From contig NC_134137.1 of assembly GCF_033958435.1 (NCBI RefSeq), positions 63,442,001 through 63,506,000 on the forward strand: a DNA stretch of 64,000 nucleotides, read 5' to 3'. A program made the translations under genes and the position numbers. Below the pieces are notes generated by a model that was given only the letters and a program-made list of their open reading frames with translations, was not told where the DNA came from and ran no database searches. The stretch comes from Carettochelys insculpta (taxonomy: Eukaryota; Chordata; Testudines; Carettochelyidae). This document shows positions 1-11,447 of this stretch, in pieces (positions within the stretch are counted from its first letter, which is position 1; each line of letters opens with the position of its first letter).

Positions 1-319
1 CTGTGCATGACACCATGGTGGTAGGTGGAGTGAGGGCATGGGGGGCACCAGACTGAGGACAGAGACTTCAACAATGTTACTGAGCATGCTCAGTAGAAGT
101 CAAGCAGCAAATGAGGGGTGGTGGTGGAGGACTGACCCTGTTTACCCCCCATACACATCACTTCTTTCCAGGGACAATGAAGACACTTGAAAATTGTAGT
201 TTATTTGGCAGGTAACTGAGGAATTAGCTGAGAGGAGCACTGTATCAAATTCCTATATAAAAGAAAGAAAATTAAATAAATACTAGATCCCTTATTTTGA
301 TTTAGTCATTATACCTTAT
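1..319. other. Unrecognised flank
   Basis: I see no gene, RNA or repeat that I can name here. The stretch is AT-rich towards its right end and stops at the first fold-back element. Confidence 0.4.
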
Positions 320-732
320 GGTCATGTCTACACTTGCATTCCTCTTTTGAAAGAGGCATGCAAATGAGGGAATTTGAAAATGCAAATGAGGTGCAGATTT
401 ACATATTTGGCACCTCATTTGCATATTCCTATTTCAAAAGAGCTTCTTTTGAAAGAAGAAAACTGGTGTAGACACATCAGTTTCGAAAGTAAACCCCATC
501 TTTGAAAGAATCATTCTTCCCATAAAAAAGGGAAGAAAGATTCTTTTGATGGTGGGGTTTATTTTCAAAAGAGCAGGGTCTACACCGGTTTTCTTCTTTC
601 GAAAGAAGATATTTCAAAATAAGAATATGCAAATGAGGTGCAAGATATGTAAATCTGCACCTCATTTGCATTTTTGATTCCCCTCATTTGCATGCCTCTT
701 TCAAAAAGAGGAATGCAAATGTAGACACAGCC
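320..732. mobile_element. Fold-back DNA transposon (Harbinger-like MITE)
   Basis: The two halves are inverted copies of each other: the left arm begins GGTCATGTCTACA and the right arm ends TGTAGACACAGCC, and the arms go on pairing through the motifs GCATTCCTCTTTT, GCAAATGAGGTGCA and TTTCGAAAG to a centre near 525. The flanking triplets TAT and TAC are compatible with a 3-bp target duplication carrying one change. The terminal motif is shared with about a dozen other elements here. It is non-coding, and any open frame inside comes from the palindrome. Family assignment is inferred from the ends and the 3-bp duplication. Confidence 0.75.
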
Positions 733-740
733 TACCTTAA

Positions 741-1051
741 CAACACTTATTTTGAAATAACTTATGCATTTTGGTGCCAGTACATGCTGGTACTGAGTAC
801 TGGTGCCTCAGCAACCCCAGCCATGTGATTGGCTGCGGTGGGGAGCCAGCTGAATACTGGAAATAAGGCAGTAAATAAAAAAAAGGCACTGGAAATAACT
901 ATTCTGAAATAAGCATTATTCCTCCTGCAATGAGGTTTACCAGTTTTGAAATAACACACCCACTATTTTGATTTTATTTTGAAATAGCTAGTGCGTAGTG
1001 TAGAAGTTCTCAGAGTTATTTCAGGATAACAGCTGTAGTGTAGATGTAGCC
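741..1051. mobile_element. Second TATTTC-rich MITE, left end eroded
   Basis: The right end reads GTGTAGATGTAGCC and is followed by TAA, as expected for an element with TWA targets. Inside, TTATTTTGAAATAAC near the left and its complement near the right form the remains of inverted arms. The left terminal 20 bases that should carry GGCTACATCTACAC are missing or replaced, so the left limit is approximate. A relative lies at 31730-31915. Confidence 0.5.
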
Positions 1052-1744
1052 TAAGGGAGCTGTTTGAGAAAGTGTGTTTAGAAGGGCTTCCTATCCAGGG
1101 CCAAAGGTGAACGGGTTGAGCCACAAATTTTGGTGCTTTGATTATTTAATGTTGAGTCACGGGCATAGAAAGAATGGATTGTTCCCATCCATTCATGGCT
1201 ATGAAACTTGGTTAACTACTATTCAGTTATGCTTTGTCTTGGTACATTACACGTACAGCAGTAAGCCTAGCAGCAGTATACATGGGATTAGTGTGCTGCT
1301 CAAGGTACAGACACATGAAAAGTCTTTACCCCCTTTTAATAAACAGAAAAGATGACTTAAAATCATGGAGTAATTTAGAAATAGTTTTCTCCCCTCACGT
1401 TAAGCTATCAATACTAATCCATTCAAACAAGGAACCACTGAAAACGATCAAAATTCCAATGCTATGATTAATAGAAAAAGTAACTATTTAGCTTGCTCAA
1501 AAATATCTATGAAACATGCGGACACTTTGCCAATAATGGTGTAGTTACACTTTATCAATAACAAGAAAGTCTAGGAAAGGAGGGGGCTCCTTTGCAACTC
1601 CGTCTCTCTGAAGAAAAAGGCAATCTACATTTTTAGTTCAAAAATAATGTCTCCATGCTGCACAGTAATAGCTAACTAGTAAAGGCTATTGTATATGTTT
1701 TAAGCTCTTGAAACCATTGAACAGAAAGACAAAGGAAATCTCTA
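1052..1744. other. Unrecognised interval
   Basis: No repeat family or coding signal recognised. Short frames here have no protein-like composition. Confidence 0.3.
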
Positions 1745-2525
1745 TGGGTAAAGGACTGGTAATCATTATCATCATCAACAACCATAGCTCAGCTCCTGTT
1801 GGTATCTGATGCCACCCTCACTATTTCCTTCAATCTTTCCCTGTCCAGTGTGGCGTGGTTTAGTTTCTGTAGATTAGCTCCACGCCAGTCTACTGTATCA
1901 TCTACCCATTCCTAAACGAATCCTTTGGTTTTCCAGATCTTATCCATCACCTTCAAACTTGCTCTTGCTTTCACTATTCTAGTTGCTATTTCCTTCTTAC
2001 AGTCTAGATCATACGTCATGTTGCTCCCCAGATACATGAACTTCTGTGTTCTCTAGTTCAGTCCCATCTACACTGATCTTTCTTCCTCTTTCCTTATCTC
2101 CAAATACCATTGTTTTTGTTTTATTGATGTTCCTAATCAGTCTGTGTTGCTTCCCTTCCTTCCTTAGCACCTGCACCATTCTCACTAGCCTCTCCTTATC
2201 TTCTTTGATGATGACTATATTATCTGTGAACCTCTCATCCCATGCAAGATATTGCTTCTACCTCTTCCTTGATCTTGTTCACTGCTCTGTCTAGGTGTGT
2301 GATGAAGATACTCAACGATATCGGAGCTCCTTGTCTTGTACCTCTAATTCTTCTAAACCAACTTCCCAACTCTTTGCACACTCTCACCATTTCCTCCACA
2401 TTATCATTGCTATCCTTCAACAACCATATCAGTCTGCTATTCACTCTGTGTGACTCCAACACTGCCCAAGTCACTTTCTGATCTATACTGTCAAATGCCT
2501 TCTGAAAATTGATGAAGCAACTGTA
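1745..2525 (-). pseudogene. RTE-like LINE, 3' part (reverse transcriptase to stop)
   Basis: Read on the minus strand this is the second half of a non-LTR reverse transcriptase. A segment near 2490 reads NFQKAFDSIDQK (motif A region, aspartate present), followed near 2350 by GTRQGAPISLSIFITHLDRA (motif B region). The far end reads LDRERLKEIVRVASDTNRS and then a stop near 1787, matching the C-terminus of the RTE-like endonuclease/reverse transcriptase proteins known from many animals. The 3' tail is a GATGATGATAATGAT run, typical of RTE tails. Several stops and frameshifts interrupt the frame. It continues, in element order, from the plus-strand block 2526-3935. Confidence 0.75.
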
Positions 2526-2736
2526 GATGTTCTTGTTCTTGCAGTGTGAAGATATAGAGAGGTATTACAGCGAGTGTGAGACCAGGGAGGTGTATAAAAT
2601 TATTAGAAATATTAATAGGAAGTGGCAGCTGAAGCAGATGGCAGTCAAAGACAAGAACGATGAGGTGCTCATGAACAAGGAGAAGGCTGTGCAGCAATGG
2701 ATGAGACATTGCACCGATCTGTACAAAGCACAGTTA
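2526..2736 (+). pseudogene. RTE-like LINE, inverted 5' part, first piece
   Basis: The frame reads CEDIERYYSECETREVYKII and then VKDKNDEVLMNKEKAVQQW, the linker upstream of the reverse transcriptase in RTE-like LINEs. It is in the opposite orientation to the 3' part that it abuts at about 2525. It stops at the codons for KAQ, where the 711-bp DNA element at 2737 enters, and resumes in the same frame at 3451. Confidence 0.7.
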
Positions 2737-3447
2737 GGCTACGTCTACATGTGAAGCCTACATCAAAGTAGCCTATTTCGATGTGGCGACATCGAAATAG
2801 GCTATTTCGATGAATAACGTCTACACGTCCTCCAGGGCTGGCAACGTCGATGTTCAACATCGACGTTGTGCAGCACCACATCGAAGTAGGCGCTGCGAGG
2901 GAACGTCTACACGCCAAAGTAGCACACATCGAAATAAGGGTGCCAGGAACAGCTGCAGACAGGGTCACAGGGCAGACTCAACAGCAAGCCGCTCCCTTAA
3001 AGGGCCCCTCCCAGACACAGTTGCACTAAACAACACAAGATCCACAGAGCCGACAACTGGTTGCAGACCCTGTGCATGCAGCATGGATCCCCAGCTGCTG
3101 CAGCAGCAGCCAGAAGCCCTGGGCTAAGGGCTGCTGCACATGGTGACCATAGAGCCCCGCAGGGGCTGGAGAGAGAGCGTCTCTCAACCCCTCAGCTGAT
3201 GGCCGTCATGGCGGACCCCGCTATTTCGATGTTGCGGGACGCGCAACGACTACACGGTCCCTACTTCAACGTTCAACTTCGAAGTAGGGCGCTATTCCCA
3301 TCCCCTCATGGGGTTAGCGACTTCGACGTCTTGCCGCCTAACGTCGATGTTAACAGCGAAATAGTGCCCAACATGTGTAGCCATGACGGGCGCTATTTTG
3401 AAGTTAGTGCTACTACTTCGAAGTAGCGTGCACGTGTAGACACGGCT
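2737..3447 (+). mobile_element. 711-bp Harbinger-like non-autonomous element, copy A
   Basis: Ends are GGCTACGTCTACATGTG and CACGTGTAGACACGGCT, with TTA on both sides (2734-2736 and 3448-3450). Removing the element and one TTA joins the host LINE codons in frame (KAQ-L-DPSV), which fixes the borders. Both ends carry further short palindromes such as TATTTCGATG/CATCGAAATA. It is markedly CpG-rich compared with its surroundings. It contains open frames of 105 and 121 codons that recur in copy B (27807-28517), but I recognise no domain in them. TTA duplications and these ends point to PIF/Harbinger; the superfamily is inference. Confidence 0.8.
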
Positions 3448-3450
3448 TTA

Positions 3451-3935
3451 GACCCGAGTGTCTCAGGAGGGCTGATCAAAGAACTGAAAGAGATACCTTC
3501 ACTGAACAGTGAGAGTGACACTAATATTTTGAAGGAAGAAGTAGAAAGAGCGATGAAACAACTAAAGGACAACAAGAGCCCTGGAAATAAGATCACGGCA
3601 GAGAAGATCAAATACAGTGGAGAAAGCATGATTCAGGAAATACACCAACTATGTAATATTGCATGGAAAGAAGGGAAGGCACCTAAGGAATAGACAAGAT
3701 CCATGCTAGTGGCAATACACAAAAAAGAAAGCGCACTGAAGCGGAAGAACTACAGAATGATTGCCCTAACAAGTCATCTAGACAAGGTGCTGATAATGAT
3801 ACTGTTGGAGAGATTGAGACCGCAGATAGAAGAGCATCTAGCAGATGAGCAAGTGGGATTCAGGAAAGATAGAAGTACCATACAGCAGATATTGGCACTA
3901 AGATTGATAGCAGAGAAAGGATTGGGAAGTTAGTT
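3451..3935 (+). pseudogene. RTE-like LINE, inverted 5' part, second piece
   Basis: It continues the frame of 2526-2736 after the DNA element: LKDNKSPGNKITAEKIKYSG, then an in-frame stop (TAG near 3691), then KNYRMIALTSHLDKVL and DEQVGFRKDRSTIQQILALR, the fingers and early palm of an RTE-like reverse transcriptase. It ends at IAEKGLGS. The minus-strand part at 2525 picks up almost exactly where this stops, so the two blocks make one element broken by inversion. Confidence 0.75.
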
Positions 3936-4578
3936 GGTATATAGGAACCTCTTGGCACAAAAATAAAAACAAGAACACAACATACGAAGGTAATTAGAAA
4001 ACTGTGTTTAAGCAAGACAGTTTGAAAAACTCTTGAAGTGTCTAATTTGTGAAAGCCGCTGACTTTTTTTGTTCATAAAAATGGAATTGTTAATAGCAAT
4101 AAACATATTACGTGCAGTATACACAATTATAACACACAGCAAATAAAGTTTATTTTAACATTTTAAAAATTCCTTTGGTTAAGTGAGTGAGGTTGACAGT
4201 TACTGCAATTGTTATGGTCCCCAAGATTTTAAACGCTGTGGGATATACTCTAGGTTATGCTTGCTCTCGCTATGGAGTTACATCCGTATGCTGTTGGAAA
4301 GCTTGTGCGCACAAGAATATATTTCATTTGAGCTTATGAAACCTTGTACACCTAATTATCACTGAAGCAAGTAATAGGCGGGGGAAAACACAATTGTCTT
4401 TGACAATCTGAGCTGAAAGCCAGGGTTCCTCAACAGTTTAAACTGGAGTTGCTGATATGAATCCCCCCAACTCTCCTTCACTAAGGACTGCAATTTTCAA
4501 GCAGCTAATAAGAATTGTTATTTCTGCCACATCAGCTAAGATCTGAACTTTAATAAAGCCCTTGGTGTCTACAGAAAG
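3936..4578. other. Unrecognised interval
   Basis: AT-rich sequence with no repeat or coding signal that I can name. Confidence 0.3.
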
Positions 4579-6045
<1,467 letters not shown>

Positions 6046-7242
6046 AATCAAAAAGACAGCTTTAGTTATAGACAGATGAATTTGTCAAAGTCAGCCCCTA
6101 CTCGAGCTGCTAATAAAGTTTTCAGATGAATTAGTCTGCTCCTTAAAGGCAATATGCTCCCCCTGCCCCTCTTCAAAGAAACAGCCTAAAAATAAATAAC
6201 TGCATGTGTCTCGTAAGAGACACATGCACAAGCAACTATATGACCTTATTATCACCCTTCTCTTCCTCTCCTTCCAGGGCTGGGAGGTTGTGGGGTGGGG
6301 GAAACATACCTGGGCTCCTATGGTACCTGTTGATTGGGTGGAATCCCCCTCACACACTTTAGTTATAAGTGTTGTCAGTATATTGATTTTATTTTCTAAA
6401 TATTTTTCATCCCAAGCCTTTCCTGCTTCCTGCTGGTTATAAGCCTAATGAGAAGCCTGCCTATCAGTGAAGTCCTTCATCTGGGTTCTTCCTATCTCTT
6501 GTGCCGCACATCTGGGCCCGATCCAAATCCTGCCACTTTTCGCTTCACAACATTTCCAAGGTCTGTCTCCCCGCAACCTGGTCCCACAGTTAACACTCTT
6601 ACCTAGACTCTCATCTACTGAGTTACTATAATCTCCTCCACTCTGTACTCCCTCCCACCCACTTTCTCTCATTTCATTCAATACAAACACAGACACTAAA
6701 AATATCACCTTGACTATTGATTTGATGGTCATCCCCACTCCTGGTGTCTCTTCACTGGATCTATTCATCTATGACAGCAAATTTTCTCCTTGCCTTCCTT
6801 GTTTTGTGGAGCTCTGCCTACTCTTTTCCCCCCCTCCCCGATCTCTTTTGTTGTTGCCTTCATTCCCTCCACTCCCCCATGAGGCTAGTTTTGAAATCTC
6901 AGTTGTTTGCTTCCTGCTGTAAGCAAAATCCAAAGGCAAACAGGAGAGCAGAGGAAAGGGCATTGACCTATCCAATCCCAGAGATAAAAATTCCCTCCCT
7001 TGAATGTTGTTTCCTCTCATGTCTGTCTCAACTTTCATTATGTGTATATGTGATAGAGGGGAAGGCGAGAGTCTGTGCATATGCAGAGATAAGTCTTTCA
7101 ACACCAACAAACTTTAAAGTCTTGACAAGGCCTGGAAGCTTCTCTATGGAGAGATGAATGATGAGCAAGCAAGGCCAGAACTCTAACTCTCTGTCCCAAT
7201 GGGAAATTTCTTCCAGCTGAATACAACCAGGATCACAGAGAT
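6046..7242. other. Unrecognised interval
   Basis: Mostly pyrimidine-rich plus strand between a CR1 truncation point and a Harbinger-like left end. Open frames of 70-137 codons on both strands overlap one another and show low-complexity Pro/Leu/Ser composition, so I do not call them genes. Confidence 0.3.
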
Positions 7243-7687
7243 TTAGGCCTGGTCTACACTAGAAGATTAGGTAAAACTTATCTGACTTAGATCAATTTTT
7301 CAAGTACTCACTCCACACTACAGGGTCCATTCTGCTGACTTTAAGGGTTCCTAAGGTTGATTTTTGTACTCCTGCCTGTAACGAGGAGTAAACAAAATTC
7401 AACCATGCATGGTCAACTTCAGTGTAGAGCAGATGGAGCATTTTGAAAGTCGATGTTCTTGGCCTCTTGGAGATGCGTCCCACAGTTCCCCAATGTGACA
7501 ACTCTGGCCACCACTTTCAGCTGTGCTGCTCTCCAGGTGTTCAGGAAATGGCCTGAGAAAGTTTGAATTTCATTTCATGTTTGGCGAGTGGGGCAGGCTG
7601 CACACCACAGCAGCATACCTGGCCATAAATTCCCAGGGTCGCAGATGAGCTCCTGCATAGAGCATGCAGGAGATCCATGACCTGTTG

Positions 7688-7689
<2 letters not shown>

Positions 7690-7726
<37 letters not shown>
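7690..7726. repeat. (TG)n microsatellite
   Basis: An uninterrupted TG run of about 18 units inside the Harbinger remnant. It creates spurious His-Thr-rich frames on the minus strand. Confidence 0.95.
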
Positions 7727-7727
<1 letters not shown>

Positions 7728-7737
7728 TGGGGGAGGG

Positions 7738-8022
7738 ATGAAGCAGTTCTGGCAGATCTATGCCAAGATCGCACAGGGCATTGTAAAAAAAAGGATACAC
7801 CAGGGATGCCCAGCAGTGATGCATGAAATAAAAGAGCTCAGGAAGGTATTCCAGAAGACAAAGGAGGCAAACGGAGGTTCTGGGTCCTCACCACAAACAT
7901 GCCTCTTCTATGTGCAGCTACATGGGATTCTGGGAGGGACCCAACCACTGTCCCCAACGAGTCCATGGGTACCTCTGAAGAGATTTCTCAGGCAGCCTCT
8001 GGCAACAGTGGTGAAGACATAG
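7738..8022 (+). pseudogene. Myb/SANT-like DNA-binding protein remnant of a Harbinger element
   Basis: The frame reads MKQFWQIYAKIAQGIVKKR, then VMHEIKELRKVFQKTKEANG and SGSSPQTCLFYVQLHGILGG. The conserved pattern (trihelix/Myb-like helix with IKELRK.FQKTKEANG, then CxFYxxLHxILGG) matches the Myb/SANT-like proteins that accompany PIF/Harbinger transposases in reptiles. The acidic-tail text (ESMGTSEEISQAASGNSGED) continues in another frame from about 7963, so there is a frameshift. The true start is upstream and lost in the TG tract. Known role of the family: it binds the transposon ends and helps the transposase into the nucleus. Confidence 0.6.
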
Positions 8023-8693
8023 TGTCTCAGACGGAAGTGTCATCAGAGGAGGTTTTGGAACAAATTGATAAATCTGTCAGTAACAACTTATTGGGACCAA
8101 ATGGCATTCATCCAAGAGTTCTGAAAGAACTCAAATGTGAAATTGTGGAACTACTAACTGTGGTTTGTAAACTATTTTTCAAATCAGCTTCTGTATGTGA
8201 TGACGGGAAGGTAGCTAATACGATGTCAGTATTTAAAAAGAACTCTAGAGGTGATCCTGGCCATTACAGACTGGTAAGTCTAACATCAGGACCAGGCAAA
8301 TTAATTGAAAATATAATAAAGAATAGAATTACCAGACACATAGACGAACATAATTTGTTTGGGAAAAATCAGCCTGGTTTCAGTAAGGGGAAACCATGCC
8401 TTACTAATATATTGAAGTTCTTTGAGGGGTGCCAACAAGCATGGGGATCCAGTGTAGCAGTGCACCTAGATTTCCAGAAAGGCTTTGGCAAGGTCCCTCA
8501 TCAAAGTCTCTTAAGTAAGGTAAGTTGTCATGGGATTAGAGGGAAGGTCCTCTTATGGATCGATAACTGGCGAAAAGACAGGGAACAAAGGATAGAAATA
8601 AATGGTCAGTTTTCAGAATGGAAAGAAGTAACTAGTGGTATCCTCCCAAGGGTCCATACTGGGATGAATCATATTCAATCTACTTATAAATGA
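7899..8693 (+). pseudogene. 264-codon chimeric frame: Harbinger tail fused to CR1 RT
   Basis: The first about 45 residues are the acidic tail of the Harbinger Myb-like protein read in its own frame (NESMGTSEEISQAASGNSGE). The rest is CR1 reverse transcriptase: PNGIHPRVLKELK, VHLDFQKGFGKVPHQ (motif A aspartate kept, the second conserved FD changed to FG) and a damaged motif B ending at 8693. The fusion comes from insertion of the CR1 into the older element and is not a designed gene. There is no evidence that it is expressed. Confidence 0.7.
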
Positions 8694-9522
8694 GCTTGAA
8701 AAACGGGTAAACAGCAAAGTGGCAAAGTTTGCAGATGATACTAAACTGCTCAAGATAGTTAAGACCAGAGCAGACTGTGAAGAATTTCTAAAGGATCTTA
8801 CCAAACTAGATGATTGGGCAACAAAATGGCAAATAAATTCTGATGCTGATAAATGCAAAGTAACGCACATTCAAAAAAATAATCTCACTACACATACAAA
8901 ATGATGGAGACTAATTTGGCTATCACCAATCGAGAGAAAGTTTGGAATCATTTGTGGGTAGTTCTCTGAAAATATCCACTCAGTGTGCAGCAGCAGTAAA
9001 AAGGCAAACAGAATGCTGGGAATCATTAAATAAGGGAGAGTCTGTATCATATTCTCTATTTTACTGCCTCTGTATAAATCCATGGTAAACTCTCACCTTG
9101 AACTCTGCATACAGATGTGGTTGCCTCATCTGAAAAAAGATATATTGGAATTGGAAAAGGTTCAGAAAAGGGCAATAAAATGATTAGGGACTTGGAACAG
9201 GTGTCATATGAGGAGAGACTGAAAAACTGGGACTCTTCAGCTTAAAAAAGGAGGAGAGTGAGGAGGGAAATGACAGAAGTCTATAAAATCATAACAGGTG
9301 TCAGGAGAAAGTAAATAAGGAAGAGTTATTTAATTGTTCCCATAACATAAGAACTAGGGGCCACCAAATGAAATTAATTGGTAGCAGGGTTAAAACAAAC
9401 AAAAGGAAATATTTCTTCACACAGTGCACAGTCAACCTGTGGAGCTCCTTGCCAGAGGATGTTGTGCAGACCAGGACCAGGTTCAAAAAAGAACTAGATA
9501 AATTCATGGAGGATAAGTCACA
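8031..9522 (+). mobile_element. Old CR1-group LINE, plus strand
   Basis: It begins in the linker before the reverse transcriptase (EVSSEEVLEQIDKSVSNNLL), passes through the fingers (DPGHYRLVSLTSGPGKLIEN), and continues through SKVAKFADDTKL near 8720 to the C-terminal blocks near 9150-9500. Many frameshifts and stops mark it as older than the copies at 18.2 and 25.4 kb. Its end is cut at 9522 by a minus-strand CR1. Confidence 0.85.
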
Positions 9523-10299
9523 GAATCATAGGGCTGGAACGGACCTCAGGAGGTCATCTAGTCCAGCCCCCTGCTTCAAGCAGGATCAACCCCCACTAAG
9601 TCATCACAGCCAGGACCTTGTCCAGGCAGGACTTAAAAACCTCAAGGGATGGAGAATCCACCACCTCTCTAGGCAACGCACTCCGATGCTTCACCACCCT
9701 CCTCGTGAAGCAGTTTTTCCTAATATCTAACCTACACCTCTCCCTCTTCAACTTCAGACCATTACTCCTTGTTCTGCCATCTGACACCACTCAGAACAGT
9801 TTCTCACCCTCCTCTTGATAGCTCCCCTTCAGGAAGTTGAAGGCTACTATTAAATCACCCCTAAGTCTTCTCTTCTGTAAAGTGCAAGCCAAATCCCTCA
9901 GCCTCTCCTCACAGGTCGTGTGCTCCAGCCCCTTAATCATTTTTGTTGCCCTCCGCTGAACCTGCTCCAGCAAATCCACATCCTTTTTATACTGGGGGCC
10001 CCAAAACTGGGCACAATATTCAAGATGTGGCCTCACCAGTGCCGAATAGAGGGGAATAACTACTTCTCTAGATCTGCTCGAAATACTCCTCCTAATGCAC
10101 CCTAGTATGCCATTAGCCTTCTTGGCTACAAGGGCTCACTGTTTACTCATATCCAGACTTTTATCCACCATAACCCCTAGGTCCCTTTCCATCATACTGC
10201 TGCTGAGCCAGTCAGTCCCTAGCCTGTAACAATGCTTGAGATTGTCCCAAATGAGCCAGTCGGTCCCTAGCCTGTAACAGTGCTTGGGATTGTCCCAAA
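9523..10299 (-). mobile_element. CR1 LINE, minus strand, 5'-truncated
   Basis: The 3' end at 9523 reads (plus strand) CACAGAATCATAGGGCTGGA, a CR1 tail. The minus strand encodes the C-terminal blocks [28 protein letters not shown] and [20 protein letters not shown] in broken frames. It interrupts the plus-strand CR1 at 8031-9522. At its 5' end a 48-bp piece is tandemly doubled. Confidence 0.85.
10204..10299. repeat. 48-bp tandem duplication inside CR1
   Basis: 10204-10251 and 10252-10299 are near-identical copies beginning TGAGCCAGTC and ending TGTCCCAAA, with four or fewer differences. The unit is ordinary CR1 reverse-transcriptase sequence, so the duplication arose during or after insertion. 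Confidence 0.85.
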
Positions 10300-10690
10300 T
10301 ACAGGACAGGGAGATATGTCGGGGAGGGGCAGCTCCTCCAAGCCTGGGGGAGCTGGGAAGGAGGTGGCAGCTGCTGGCATTCCCTGGGAGCCTGGGGAAG
10401 CGGTAGCCACCAGCAATCCCCCGGAGGCCTGGGGAAGTTGCAGCTGCCAGCCTCCCTGGGAGACCTGGGGAAGCGGCAGCAGCTCATGCGTCCCTGACGC
10501 TCAGGGAAGAGACTCCCACCAGCAGCTGGGCTTGCGCAGCTGCTGGCAGAGAAGGTGTTGTGGGGAGATAGCCCAAATATGGGACAATGAGTCCCTTTTA
10601 AAAATAAGTTGGGATGTCTTTTTGGTGTCCCAAATATGGGACCGTCCTGCCCAATATGTGACAGATGGTCCCCCTACTTATCGTAAGAAT
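10300..10690. repeat. GC-rich dispersed repeat with GGGAC ends
   Basis: The right part contains CCCAAATATGGGACAATG, GTCCCAAATATGGGACCG and ends ACAGATGGTCCCCCTACTTA; the left border has GTCCCAAATACAGGAC. The middle is GC-rich with repeated CCTGGGGAAGC units. The text resembles a dispersed reptilian repeat with GGACC-type ends, but I cannot classify it. Confidence 0.4.
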
Positions 10691-11056
10691 TTCAACCCAC
10701 TAGAGTTTCATTGTATCTCTTGGGGGTTGGGAATGTGGGGTAGCTAGTTCCTGCATATTGTTCAAACATTGTGGTTAGTGAAAGTCCTAAATGTGTGGCC
10801 TATTTTAAGAGGAATATGTCTGACGAAAGAAAACAATTGGAAACAGGTAACAGTTAAAATATAGTAATTTTTACAGGGTCTCAGACAAAATACAAGTTCT
10901 GGAACTGAAAAAAGGGAGGGCATCTTCCGTTGTCAATTTCGTAACAGTAGATTTACTTGCTCAAGGAGGAAAAAGAGTATGAACCAGTTACAGTGAGCAT
11001 CATGCAGTGCTAGGAGTCAAACATCTGTCCTGCTAATGATTTGTCACTACTTGTTC

Positions 11057-11112
11057 ATGTCTCCGAGCATGATGTGGGTCAGATATGTCTCCGAGCATGA
11101 TGTGGGTCAGAT
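11057..11112. repeat. Perfect 28-bp tandem duplication
   Basis: 11057-11084 and 11085-11112 are identical copies beginning ATGTCTCCGAGCATG. Perfect identity implies a recent local duplication. Confidence 0.9.
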
Positions 11113-11169
11113 ATTACTTCTGTTGATGTCAGTATTTTTACATCTTTCAAATGTACATTTATTTGCGGA

Positions 11170-11262
11170 TCATGCTCAAAACTTTTCTGTTAGTCTATAA
11201 GGTGCCACAGGACCCTTCGTTGCTGTTACTGGTCTATCATGTTTCTCTGGTGAGCTTGTCCT
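11170..11262 (+). mobile_element. Penelope-like 3' tail fragment
   Basis: It contains GATCATGCTCAAAACTTTTC followed by TGTTAGTCTATAAGGTGCCA and ACAGGACCCTTCGTTGCTGT, the same text as the minus-strand copy at 12962-13090. The 5' half that would hold the hammerhead-like core is missing. Confidence 0.65.
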
Positions 11263-11447
11263 TTCCAGATGCAATTTGAGATCCAGCTGTGCAACCCAGT
11301 CTTCTCAAGAATCAGAACTCTTTCCTCGTAAGCTATTAATTATAATAGCACAATCTGTGCTCCACTGATTAGGAGGATGCATAACCATGTAATTGGTTTT
11401 GTCTATTTCTAAGTTTCATAATTCTTTGTAAGTATTTGACAGATGCA

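Larger units (their letters stand above)
7246..8030 (+). mobile_element. Harbinger-type transposon remnant with Myb-like frame
   Basis: The left end reads GGCCTGGTCTACACTA and is preceded by TTA, the same end signature as the short elements here. It runs through a non-coding leader (CCCACAGTTCCCCAATGTGAC, TTGAATTTCATTTCATGTTTG) into a coding remnant. The right end is missing because a CR1 starts at about 8030. It is therefore the best candidate for a relative of the autonomous partner of the non-autonomous elements. A (TG)n tract has expanded inside it at 7690-7726. Confidence 0.6.

Noticed and set aside
2046..2481. Plus-strand frames of 79-82 codons
   Set aside because: Antisense of the minus-strand RTE-like reverse transcriptase; Leu/Ser-rich composition is typical of an antisense frame.
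7541..7824. Minus-strand frames of 77 and 84 codons with His-Thr repeats
   Set aside because: They read through the (TG)n tract at 7690-7726, overlap each other in different frames and oppose the Harbinger Myb-like frame.
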